From Syntrophosphaera sp035450685 (GTDB lineage: Bacteria > Cloacimonadota > Cloacimonadia > Cloacimonadales > Cloacimonadaceae): a stretch of DNA of 64,000 nt. The translations under genes and the position numbers were made by a program. Below the pieces are notes generated by a model. That model did no database searches. It saw only the letters and a program-made list of their open reading frames with translations, and was not told the origin of the DNA. The DNA lies in contig DAOTNF010000011.1 in NCBI GenBank assembly GCA_035450685.1, positions 8,017 through 72,016 of the forward strand. The letters are read 5' to 3'. Positions 53,171-61,214 of this stretch are shown here, in pieces; the stretch's first letter is position 1; the number at the start of each line of letters is the position of its first letter.

Positions 53171-54352
53171 TTGGACGAACTTCGTATAGAAAACCTGAGC
53201 AAGGATTATGACGGCTTTCTGGCTGTCGATAATGTTAGTCTCACCATTCAACCCGGGGAGCTTTATTCCTTCCTGGGCCCCAGTGGCTGTGGTAAAACCA
53301 CGCTTCTGCGCATGATTGCCGGATTTGAAATCCCCCGCACGGGACGCATTTATCTGGGAGGGCAGGATATCACAGATCTGCCCCCTTACAAGCGTCCGGT
53401 AAACACGATCTTTCAAAACTACTCGCTGTTTCCCCACATGAATGTCTTCGACAATGTGGCTTTCGGGCTGCACGTCAGGAAGGTGCCCAAGACCGAGATC
53501 AGAGACCGGGTGCAGAAAATGCTTACCCTCGTCAAGATGGAGGATCAGGCTGCCAAGTATCCTTCCCAGTTGAGCGGCGGGCAAAAGCAGCGCATCGCGA
53601 TCGCCCGCGCCCTGATCAACGAGCCCAAGCTCCTGCTGCTGGATGAACCGCTTGCAGCCCTTGATCTCAAATTGCGCCAGCACATGCTGATCGAACTGAT
53701 GAACATCCATGACGCAGTGGGAATCACTTTCATCTACGTTACCCACGACCAAAGCGAAGCCATGAGCATTTCAGACCGCATGGCGGTGATGCAGAGAGGC
53801 AGCATTATCCAATCCGGTCTGCCGGACGACATCTATGAAAGGCCTACTTCGATATTCTCCGCGTATTTCATTGGTGAAACGAATCTGATCACGGGAGAAG
53901 TGACCGGCATCGAGGACGAATATGTCCAGCTTCGCTGCCACAGGGGTAATGGAGAGTTTTTCGAGATCGACAGCACTTTCCACTTCCCCCCCACCCTGGG
54001 AAGCAAACTGACTGTCTCGCTGAGGCCGGAAAAGATCGCCATCACCCGTTCCAAACCCCGCAATCAGGACGATTTCAACATCCTGAGGGGCACCATCGAA
54101 GACATCCTCTACGTTGGAACTCACACCCAATATATTGTAAGAGTTGGAGATTTGAAGTTCCGCGTCTTCAGCCAGCATAAACGGGTCTATTTTGATGAAA
54201 AAGCTTTGGATTGGGATGAGGAAGTGTGGTTATTCTGGCACGATACCGATTCCTGGCTGATCAACGAAGTGGCTGAGGGTGTTGAAGCCAGTGTCGAGCC
54301 CCGCAGCCTGCCGCAACGCGCATCCAGAAAAGGAATTCCGGCAGAAGTATGA
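53171..54352 (+). CDS. potA: spermidine/putrescine ABC transporter ATP-binding protein
   Basis: 393 residues. ABC ATPase with Walker A GPSGCGKTT (36-44), Q-loop FQNYSLFPHM, signature LSGGQKQR, Walker B LLLLDEP and the H-loop THDQSEA. A C-terminal TOBE/OB-like regulatory domain follows (about 235-350). The start is TTG with GGAG upstream. It overlaps potB by 4 bp. PotA energises polyamine uptake with PotBC. ATPases of this family are also used for iron or sugar, but potB/potC next door support polyamines. Confidence 0.92.
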   Translation: MDELRIENLSKDYDGFLAVDNVSLTIQPGELYSFLGPSGCGKTTLLRMIAGFEIPRTGRIYLGGQDITDLPPYKRPVNTIFQNYSLFPHMNVFDNVAFGLHVRKVPKTEIRDRVQKMLTLVKMEDQAAKYPSQLSGGQKQRIAIARALINEPKLLLLDEPLAALDLKLRQHMLIELMNIHDAVGITFIYVTHDQSEAMSISDRMAVMQRGSIIQSGLPDDIYERPTSIFSAYFIGETNLITGEVTGIEDEYVQLRCHRGNGEFFEIDSTFHFPPTLGSKLTVSLRPEKIAITRSKPRNQDDFNILRGTIEDILYVGTHTQYIVRVGDLKFRVFSQHKRVYFDEKALDWDEEVWLFWHDTDSWLINEVAEGVEASVEPRSLPQRASRKGIPAEV

Positions 54353-55254
54353 ATCTCGAAGCTTTCAAGCAGGTAAATTGCTCACAGACCAAAGCCTCCC
54401 GCAGGCGCGACCTCGCCAGCTATCTTCTCACCGCACCCGCCCTGATCTGGCTGCTTGTCTTTTTCCTGGTTCCCTATCTGATAGTGTTTATCTACAGCTT
54501 TCTTTCCACCGATATCTACGATGTCAGTTTCAAGTTTTCCCTCAGTGCCTATCGACAACTCTTCAGCGGCATCTATCTGCGCCCCTTTTATCTCGCTTTC
54601 CGCCTGGCCTTTATCACCACCTTTGCCTGCTTGATCCTGGCTTTCCCGGTGGCCTACTACATCGCCCGGGCAAGCGAAAAAATGCGCAATATGCTGCTGA
54701 TCCTGATTATCATCCCCTTTTGGACCAACCTGATCATCCGCATCTTTTCCTGGCGGATCTTTTTGTCATACAATGGCGTACTCAACACAATCCTGCTGCG
54801 CCTGGGCCTGATCAGCACTCCACTGGAGCTGATGCGAACGGATTTCACCGTATTGCTGGTGATGGTCTATGTCTATCTGCCCTACATGATACTACCGCTT
54901 TACAGCGCCCTGGAAAAGATGGATTTCACCCTGCTGCAAGCAGCCATGGATCTGGGAGCCAACGAGGTCAAGGCCTTCTTCCGCATCACTTTGCCTTTGG
55001 CGGCAGAAGGTATCTTCGCAGGCTCACTGCTGGTTTTCATTCCAACCCTGGGCGCGTATCTGATTCCGCAACTGGTGGGCAATCAGCGCTCCCTGTATGT
55101 TGGCCAGGTAATTACCTATAAGATCAAAAACATCCCCCGCAACTGGCCCATGGCTTCAGCGATGTCCTTCGTCCTGCTGTTGCTGGTGGCAGCTATGTTG
55201 ATAGTGATGTATGCCATTTACCGCAAGCGAACACTGGCAAAGAGGAATGTGTAA
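54349..55254 (+). CDS. potB: spermidine/putrescine ABC transporter permease
   Basis: 301-residue inner-membrane permease with six helices and the EAA loop for PotA contact (LLQAAMDLGANEVKAFFRITLPLAAEG split across about 193-218). It overlaps potA (4 bp) and potC (1 bp). Confidence 0.92.
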   Translation: MNLEAFKQVNCSQTKASRRRDLASYLLTAPALIWLLVFFLVPYLIVFIYSFLSTDIYDVSFKFSLSAYRQLFSGIYLRPFYLAFRLAFITTFACLILAFPVAYYIARASEKMRNMLLILIIIPFWTNLIIRIFSWRIFLSYNGVLNTILLRLGLISTPLELMRTDFTVLLVMVYVYLPYMILPLYSALEKMDFTLLQAAMDLGANEVKAFFRITLPLAAEGIFAGSLLVFIPTLGAYLIPQLVGNQRSLYVGQVITYKIKNIPRNWPMASAMSFVLLLLVAAMLIVMYAIYRKRTLAKRNV

Positions 55255-56057
55255 TGCTAAGTATGTCACGCATCACCAGGTTTTACAAAGGGATGAACCT
55301 CACCCTGTTCACTTTCGTGATAGTCTTTCTCTACATCCCCATCGCGATCCTGGTTATCTTCAGTTTCAACGATGCGAAAATAATCACCACCTGGAAAGGC
55401 TTCACCCTCAAGTATTATCAGCAATTGCTGCAAAACGACAACATCATCGAAGCTTTCAAGAACACCATGCTGATCGCCGGGCTGTCCACCCTCATATCCA
55501 CCCTGATCGGGGTGCTCACGGCGCTGGGACTGGAGAACAAGCACTTCAAAGGCAGAAACCATCTGCTTGCCCTCATCTATGTGCCGCTGGTAATACCCGA
55601 CATCCTTATGGGCGTGTCCCTGGCTTTGCTCTTCAACTTCACCCGGGTCAATACCGGCATGTTCACCGTGCTGATCGCCCATATCACTTTCTGCGTGTCC
55701 TACACCATTATCGTGATCCAGGCACGCCTGGAGGGCTTCGACTATTCCCTGGTGGAAGCCGCCATGGACTTGGGAGCCAAGCCTGCCACCATCTTTTTTA
55801 AGATCAAACTGCCTCTGATGCTGCCCGGGATTATCGCCGCGGCTCTGCTTGCCTTCACCCTCTCCATCGACGATTTCATCATCACCTTCTTCACTTCCGG
55901 ACGGGGCTTCAACACCCTGCCCATCTATGTGGAAGGTACCATCCGCAGGGGAACGATCACCACCATCAACTCGCTATCCACTTTGATGATCGCCTTCACC
56001 CTGTTTCTGGTCGTTATCTCCAGACGCATCCATAAAACTATTATCTCTTCACTCTAA
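55254..56057 (+). CDS. potC: spermidine/putrescine ABC transporter permease
   Basis: 267-residue second permease of the pair, six helices, EAA loop EAAMDLGAKPATIFFKIKLP (about 164-183). The ATG overlaps the potB stop. The substrate-binding protein PotD, normally the next gene, is not present; decayed methylase DNA follows instead. Confidence 0.92.
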   Translation: MLSMSRITRFYKGMNLTLFTFVIVFLYIPIAILVIFSFNDAKIITTWKGFTLKYYQQLLQNDNIIEAFKNTMLIAGLSTLISTLIGVLTALGLENKHFKGRNHLLALIYVPLVIPDILMGVSLALLFNFTRVNTGMFTVLIAHITFCVSYTIIVIQARLEGFDYSLVEAAMDLGAKPATIFFKIKLPLMLPGIIAAALLAFTLSIDDFIITFFTSGRGFNTLPIYVEGTIRRGTITTINSLSTLMIAFTLFLVVISRRIHKTIISSL

Positions 56058-56058
56058 G

Positions 56059-56527
56059 CGTTCCAAAGAGCTACTGTTACATTCGAGAATCTGCGCTGTT
56101 TTTCTTGCCTGCAGATATGGCTCACGCTCCAAGAACTTCTGCTCCAATAAGGGTTACAAGTACATGCCCCTGCACAATCTGGAGAAGGTGAAAGCCGCTT
56201 CAGACCGGCTCAAGCAAGTGATCATCGAGAAGCAGCCTTGGGAGAAGACCGTTTCCCGCTTCGACCAGCCGCATACATTTTTCTATCTGGACTCGCCCTT
56301 ATACCAAGGAACATATCTACGAAAGTAAGGACGCGGATGCCTTCAACCAGCATGAAGAGCTGGCGGAAACCTTGAAACAGATCAAGGGCAAGTTCCTGCT
56401 ATCCTATAACAACGATCCTTACATCAAGCAGCCATACGATGGCTGCGTCATTGAAGAAGTAGAAACGTAGTACTCTGTGTCTGGAACGTTTCAGAATGAG
56501 ATCGAGCTGCTGATCAGGAATTATTAG
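56059..56527 (+). pseudogene. remnant of D12-class (Dam-like) adenine-N6 DNA methyltransferase
   Basis: Conceptual translation gives ...LEKVKAASDRLKQVIIEKQ and PHTFFYLDSP in one frame. Then, after a one-base insertion exactly at the expected DPPY catalytic motif (near 56291-56300), YTKEHIYESKDADAFNQHEE, LSYNND and, past an in-frame TAG at 56467, YSVSG and ELLIRNY. This is the C-terminal half of a phage- or restriction-type Dam methylase. The N-terminal SAM-binding part is missing. The reading is broken at least twice, so the gene is dead. It lies directly after potC, where potD would be expected. Confidence 0.82.
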
Positions 56528-56851
56528 TTATGATTCTTCTTGCATCTCCTCGCTGGATATGTCGGAATTATCACCATATACTTCTTTCATTTTCGAAGTT
56601 ATATAGTCATCGATGCTTTGTGCTTTTAAGTCGATAAAGTCATATGCTTTTTTGAGTATTCTGAGTTGTTCTTTGAAAGTTGCTGTTCTCGAACTTGGGA
56701 TACTCAAACCATCATCTGGTATAGAGAAAACGAGGCGATAAAATACTGCCTCATGGTAGCTTGCTTTGATTGCATTTTGATTTACTACTACAACCAAATT
56801 GTCAAAACAAGCATCAACTTTAACGCGGACGCGATAAGCTTTGTAACTCAT
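56528..56851 (-). CDS. hypothetical small protein next to methylase remnant
   Basis: 107 residues, not recognised. It has a strong AAAGGAGATA ribosome-binding site before the ATG. The N-terminal half is beta-rich and moderately basic (YRVRVKVDACFDNLVVVV); the C-terminal half is a helix with an acidic, Ser/Glu-rich end (SEEMQEES). It converges on the methylase remnant, ending right after it. AT-rich codon use and the neighbour suggest phage or defence-island origin. Confidence 0.5.
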   Translation of the reverse strand: MSYKAYRVRVKVDACFDNLVVVVNQNAIKASYHEAVFYRLVFSIPDDGLSIPSSRTATFKEQLRILKKAYDFIDLKAQSIDDYITSKMKEVYGDNSDISSEEMQEES

Positions 56852-56920
56852 AAATATCTCCTTTGTTTGTTACATAATCCAAGCTTTCTTAATAGCCCAC
56901 ATTCGTCAATGAGATAATCT

Positions 56921-57133
56921 ATGCTCGACCTAACCTTTAAACTCGTCCTCGTCACTAGCGATGCCAGTCTCAAGCCTGCCGAAGTCAAGCAGGAGGCGGA
57001 GTCCGCCCAGGCTGCGATGGAGAAACCTGCTGCGGTTAAGATAACTGCGGAACAGGCTCTGGCTACCATCCGGGACGTGAAGATTGCAGTGGATGGAGTC
57101 CTTCATGTGGTGGGCGGTTTGGCAGGTCTATGA
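56921..57133 (+). CDS. possible small hypothetical protein
   Basis: 70 residues, function unknown: a short beta-like start, then an Ala/Glu/Lys-rich helix and a hydrophobic end (VLHVVGGLAGL). The ribosome-binding signal (GAGATAATCT) is mediocre. It lies in a region of decayed mobile DNA, so it could be a fragment rather than a functional gene. Confidence 0.3.
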   Translation: MLDLTFKLVLVTSDASLKPAEVKQEAESAQAAMEKPAAVKITAEQALATIRDVKIAVDGVLHVVGGLAGL

Positions 57134-57762
57134 ACAGTCTGTTATACCAATTCTCTTTCATCAAGCTATTATATACAATTTGTCATTTGACACTATCTTG
57201 TAAATTCCGTGGCAGCCTGGAAAGAATATAGAGCGCGGATGTCAGGATCGACAAGATCAGCAGGATATTTGAAGGTGGAAAGGTGCGTTCACTTGACCAT
57301 AAATAGAACACCTTCAGTCTATATACCTCGTCATCACGGGCTGCCAGGATCCCCGCCGAAGCGCGTAGCGGTTTGGTGGGATGACCTGACCCGTGATCAA
57401 GTCTCTTAAAGCCCCAATCAAGCACCCAGTCAAAAAACAACTTGCATCAGTTCCTTTACAATCTCATAAATAAACCGATACATTCCACATAATGCTTCAT
57501 AGCGCCCTCCCTTGCTGCTACTGCATTTGGAGCCATCATCCTTAAGTCATCCCTCATCGAGTTAAGGTTGACCCAGGGAAAATAAAGACTTAGCTCCCTC
57601 GCGCGCGCGAGGGCAAAGTCCCGCGCATAGGTCAGACCGCCTGTCTCATCCAGATGGCAGAAAACATTTGGACACAATTATAAACGTTCATTGCAGTTTT
57701 TGCTTGACTTGAACACAGCACTCTGCTTAAGTGCCAAAACTGTTTATCTTTAGGAGTATGTG
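57134..57762. other. 629-bp gene-free region of mosaic repeats
   Basis: It contains the GGAAAGGT box (57262-57283), composite repeat copy F (57330-57617) and a weak promoter-like TTGACT (57705-57710) before the zinc-ribbon gene. No gene is supported. Confidence 0.55.
57330..57617 (+). repeat. composite dispersed repeat, copy F (module 1, core, GC palindrome)
   Basis: Module 1 (57330-57410) shares CGAAGCGCGTAGCGGTTTGG and flanks with copy A. The core is 57496-57580 (TTCATAGCGCCCTCC...). A perfect 18-bp palindrome of alternating CG flanked by CCCT/AGGG lies at 57596-57613. It is the most complete copy in the window. Confidence 0.85.
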
Positions 57763-58179
57763 ATGAACAAAACAAAGATAATATCCATTATAGTCGGCGC
57801 TATCGGCCTCTTGGTGGCCCTCTTCTTTGGGGTCAATATCAACGGGGAAAAGAATACCAATCAACAGTTTGTGGGTAATGAAGCCATGCAGCAGTTGATG
57901 ACGACCAGCAATCTGGCTGGAAATCTGACCAATCAGAACTACACGGTCTATGTCACCAAATCGGGCAAGAAATACCACACCGAAAACTGCCGTTATGTAT
58001 TGGGCAAACGTATTCCCATAAACCGTTTGGATGCCATTGACTCCGGTTATGAACCCTGCAAGAGATGCTACCCGGACGGCAAGAACACCCCGCCAATTCC
58101 TCAACAGCAAAAGGAAAGACAGAGAGAGACCCAGCCACCGCAGAGCACAACACCGATGGACGAACCAATTGGCGAGTAG
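57763..58179 (+). CDS. membrane-anchored protein with Ada-like zinc-ribbon motif
   Basis: 138 residues from ATG 57763, after TAGGAG. An N-terminal transmembrane/signal-anchor (about 5-25) is followed by a linker and a compact domain (about 60-104) with the pattern Y-H-x3-C (His72, Cys76) and C-x2-C (Cys99, Cys102), like the metal-binding segment found in Ada and in secreted nuclease-associated domains. The C terminus is Gln/Pro/Glu-rich and probably disordered. It likely binds zinc outside the membrane; its role is unknown. Confidence 0.72.
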   Translation: MNKTKIISIIVGAIGLLVALFFGVNINGEKNTNQQFVGNEAMQQLMTTSNLAGNLTNQNYTVYVTKSGKKYHTENCRYVLGKRIPINRLDAIDSGYEPCKRCYPDGKNTPPIPQQQKERQRETQPPQSTTPMDEPIGE

Positions 58180-58427
58180 ATCAGATTCCACAGGCAATGT
58201 CTGCACATATGGATGTTACTCCGCGCTTATGCTGCCACCGTTGAATACGGGTAAAGCTGGGACAGGTATCGTGTTTTATCAGACAGCTCCCGGATATAGA
58301 TTTTATCTTTAGAGGTTTTGCTTGCTGGAAAATGTTACTCCGCTTGGAATAGAATTTGCTCACATACAGATTGCGGTAACCTGAATGATGGTATGCCTGA
58401 GTTTTGATGTTAAATAAAGGAATATAA

Positions 58428-59630
58428 ATGACCGTACTAATCCTGGCAACGGTGCTGCTTATTCTGCACTGGATATTCGAGTACCGGAGGCACAAGCGCA
58501 ATGTGGAGGCCATTCCAATCCGGGTCCACGTTAACGGCACACGGGGAAAATCCAGCGTCACAAGGCTGATCGCTGCAGGACTGCGGGCTGGCGGACGCAA
58601 GACCGTGGCCAAGATCACGGGCACTCTGCCCAGAGTTGTCCTGCCTGACGGACGGGAAGCGGCGATTGTGCGCTTGATGGGTGCCAACATTATCGAGCAG
58701 AAGTATATCTTCCGCCATGCCGTATCCTATAACCCTGACGCCATTGTGATCGAGTGCATGGCGGTTAATCCCGTCTTCCAATGGATCACGGAGCGCAAGT
58801 TTGTGCGCAGCACAATTGCGGTGATCACCAACTGCCGGGCTGACCATCTGGATCAAATGGGTTCAACCGAGCAAAGCGTAGCCATGTCGCTTTCCAACAC
58901 CATTCCCAGCGGAGGTGTGTGCTACACTGCTGAAAACCGGCATTTTGGCCTGTTGGAAAAGGTTGCCGGGCAAAGAAACTGCAGAATCCACAAGATCAGA
59001 CCCAAAGACGTCACGCAGGAAGAACTGGCAAAATTCAAGTACATAGAGCACGCGGAGAACGTGCAGTTGGCCCTGGCTGTATGCGCGGAAGCGGGAGTCC
59101 CCCGGGAAATAGCGTTGCAGGGAATGCAATCAGCCAATCCCGACCCTGGCGCATTAAAGAAATATGTCATCCAGGATGGAGCCAAGACCATCCACTTCTA
59201 CAATGTGTTTGCCGCCAACGATCCGAACTCCACCAAACTCGTGGTCGATATGGTCACAGGGCATCTTAAAGATGTGGAGAAAATCATAATCCTGAACAGC
59301 CGGGAAGACAGGTTGTTCCGCTCCCACCAACTGGTCGATGCGGTTAAAGACAGCGATTATTCATATCTTCTGCTCACCGGAGAGATTCCTGACAAGGTGG
59401 AGTCATACGCTCTGCAGGCAGGCATACCCAGAGAGCGTTTGTTCGCGCTGGGCGAGCCGCTGCCGGAAGTAATCTATAATAAGGTGCTGGAGCTTACGCG
59501 CAAAGAATCACACGTGCTTGGTATTGGCAATATCGCAGGCCGGATCAAGTATGGAGCGCAGATCGTGGCGCATTTTAAGCACAGAATCCATCCTAATATT
59601 AAAAACGAAATGAGGAATAAAAGTGATTGA
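58428..59630 (+). CDS. pgsB: poly-gamma-glutamate synthase ligase subunit PgsB/CapB
   Basis: Mur-ligase-like enzyme that uses ATP to extend poly-gamma-glutamate. The product is 400 residues, the usual length. It has an N-terminal membrane segment (about 1-17), P-loop VNGTRGKSSVT (about 30-40), a KITGT segment and ECMAVNP and TNCRADHLDQMG motifs typical of PgsB. It has an AAAGGA site and overlaps pgsC by 8 bp. Confidence 0.93.
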   Translation: MTVLILATVLLILHWIFEYRRHKRNVEAIPIRVHVNGTRGKSSVTRLIAAGLRAGGRKTVAKITGTLPRVVLPDGREAAIVRLMGANIIEQKYIFRHAVSYNPDAIVIECMAVNPVFQWITERKFVRSTIAVITNCRADHLDQMGSTEQSVAMSLSNTIPSGGVCYTAENRHFGLLEKVAGQRNCRIHKIRPKDVTQEELAKFKYIEHAENVQLALAVCAEAGVPREIALQGMQSANPDPGALKKYVIQDGAKTIHFYNVFAANDPNSTKLVVDMVTGHLKDVEKIIILNSREDRLFRSHQLVDAVKDSDYSYLLLTGEIPDKVESYALQAGIPRERLFALGEPLPEVIYNKVLELTRKESHVLGIGNIAGRIKYGAQIVAHFKHRIHPNIKNEMRNKSD

Positions 59631-60078
59631 AACTGTAATTCAGGCGGCAGTCGGGCTGGGAGTGATCGTCAGCCTGATCTTCAGCGAACTGCTGGGAGCT
59701 TCAGCCGGAGGAATAGTCGTGCCGGGTTACCTGGCTTTGTATCTGGACAAACCCATGCAGATCCTGGGAACTCTGATCGTCAGTCTGGCTACTTGGGGCA
59801 TCATCCGGGTAATCAGCCAATTTACCCTGATGTTTGGAAAGAGGCGCATGGTTTTAAGTATCCTGGTCGGATTCATCCTCGGATGGACTACCCGCTTGCT
59901 GGTTTTTCATAACATTACCATCTACACCTACCAGATGCAGTCCATTGGCTACATCGTCCCCGGCTTGATAGCAAACTGGTTTGAACGCCAGGGTTTTTGG
60001 AAAACAGTTTCCACCATGGGCGTGGCTGCCATTCTGGTGCGCCTGGTGCTGATGGTGGTGTTCGGCGGGGAGGTCTGA
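59623..60078 (+). CDS. pgsC: poly-gamma-glutamate biosynthesis protein PgsC/CapC
   Basis: 151-residue membrane protein with four or five helices and the PgsC hallmarks LGASAGGIVVPGYLAL near the N terminus and a YIVPGLIANW segment. GTG start inside the pgsB end. It forms the synthase with PgsB. Confidence 0.92.
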   Translation: MIETVIQAAVGLGVIVSLIFSELLGASAGGIVVPGYLALYLDKPMQILGTLIVSLATWGIIRVISQFTLMFGKRRMVLSILVGFILGWTTRLLVFHNITIYTYQMQSIGYIVPGLIANWFERQGFWKTVSTMGVAAILVRLVLMVVFGGEV

Positions 60079-60079
60079 T

Positions 60080-61201
60080 ATGTATCGTCCTTCATTAAAA
60101 TCCGGCTGGTCGCTGATTCTGCTCTTCATTTTCGCCCTTATCCTCTTTGTCATTGCTCAAAGCAGCTATGTGACAATTGAAGCTGACTTCTATCAGCAAA
60201 AGGTGGAAGCAGCCCAAACCATGAAAGCCTGGCTGGATACGCTCAAGGCAGAGCAGACCCGCCTCTCCATTCCCTTTGACCCTATCAACGATCCCTATCA
60301 GACAGGTCTGATCGGTGAAGCCCGCAGCACCATCACCACAGACCGCGGTCTGCTTTCGGACAAACAGGCGGCCATCAACCCCAACCTGGGTGTGATCTTT
60401 GTGGAGGAATTCAACAAGGCCGGGCTCAATCCTGGCGACCATATAGCTGTGGGTATCACAGGCTCGAATCCAGCAATCAATCTGGCTCTCTATTCCGCAA
60501 TCAAAGTCATGCAGCTCAAGCCGTCCATCGTGGTTTCCCTGTCTTCGGCTGCCTATGGAGCCAACCGCCCGGAATACACCTGGCTGGATATGGAAGCGGT
60601 GCTCAAGAACAAAGGTTTGATCGATTTTGGCTGCGGCTACGCTTCTTTGGGCGGCAAGGACGATCTGGGCATTGGCCTGGCTGATGACGGCATATCCGCC
60701 CTTTTGGCAGCCATGCGCCGCAATGGAGTGCCCCTGATCTCGGGCGCGACCCTGGAAGAAAACGTTAAAACCCGTGAGGCTGTGTATGACCAGATGCTGC
60801 CTGAAGGCCAAAGATACAAACTCTTTGTAAACATCGGCCGCGGCCTGGCCAATGTGGGCAGCGAACCAAACGCCAACCAGATCACCGAAGGACTGACCCG
60901 CAAATTGGCAGAGAAAGAGTTCTTCCCAGAAGGCATCATGATGGTGATGGCGCGCAAGAATGTCCCCATCTTCAGCATCCAGCATATCCAACGCTGGGTT
61001 AAGAAATACAAGCTTCAGACAAACGCCACCCAGATGCCCGTTCCCGGCGAGGGGCCGAGCTTCAGCGCCAAGAAGCACAATGTACTGATCGCCTCTATTT
61101 GCCTGGCCTTGCTTATCGCCGCCATCATCCTGGTGATTGTGCGTGATCGCAGTGACAGGCATTTCATGGCCAACATAGTAGATCCAGATGAAGAATTATA
61201 G
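60080..61201 (+). CDS. poly-gamma-glutamate system protein (PgsW-like)
   Basis: 373 residues with an N-terminal signal-anchor (about 9-28), a large soluble domain (about 80-330; GITGSNPAINLALYSAIKV, SSAAYGANRPEYTWLDME, FGCGYASLGGKDDLG, VNIGRGLANVGSE) and a C-terminal helix (about 336-356) with a charged tail. It matches what I remember of a family annotated as poly-gamma-glutamate system protein in organisms that have pgsBC. The biochemical role is unknown. It starts 1 bp after pgsC. Confidence 0.8.
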   Translation: MYRPSLKSGWSLILLFIFALILFVIAQSSYVTIEADFYQQKVEAAQTMKAWLDTLKAEQTRLSIPFDPINDPYQTGLIGEARSTITTDRGLLSDKQAAINPNLGVIFVEEFNKAGLNPGDHIAVGITGSNPAINLALYSAIKVMQLKPSIVVSLSSAAYGANRPEYTWLDMEAVLKNKGLIDFGCGYASLGGKDDLGIGLADDGISALLAAMRRNGVPLISGATLEENVKTREAVYDQMLPEGQRYKLFVNIGRGLANVGSEPNANQITEGLTRKLAEKEFFPEGIMMVMARKNVPIFSIQHIQRWVKKYKLQTNATQMPVPGEGPSFSAKKHNVLIASICLALLIAAIILVIVRDRSDRHFMANIVDPDEEL

Positions 61202-61214
61202 TTCCGGAGAATAG

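Noticed and set aside
57596..57613. Perfect CG palindrome as a terminator or origin element
   Set aside because: No T-tract and no converging gene end nearby; it recurs beside other repeat copies, so it is part of the repeat.
60095..61162. 355-codon minus-strand frame opposite the PgsW-like gene
   Set aside because: Shadow of a real gene: it lies wholly inside a well-supported plus-strand gene, with no ribosome-binding site and no family features.
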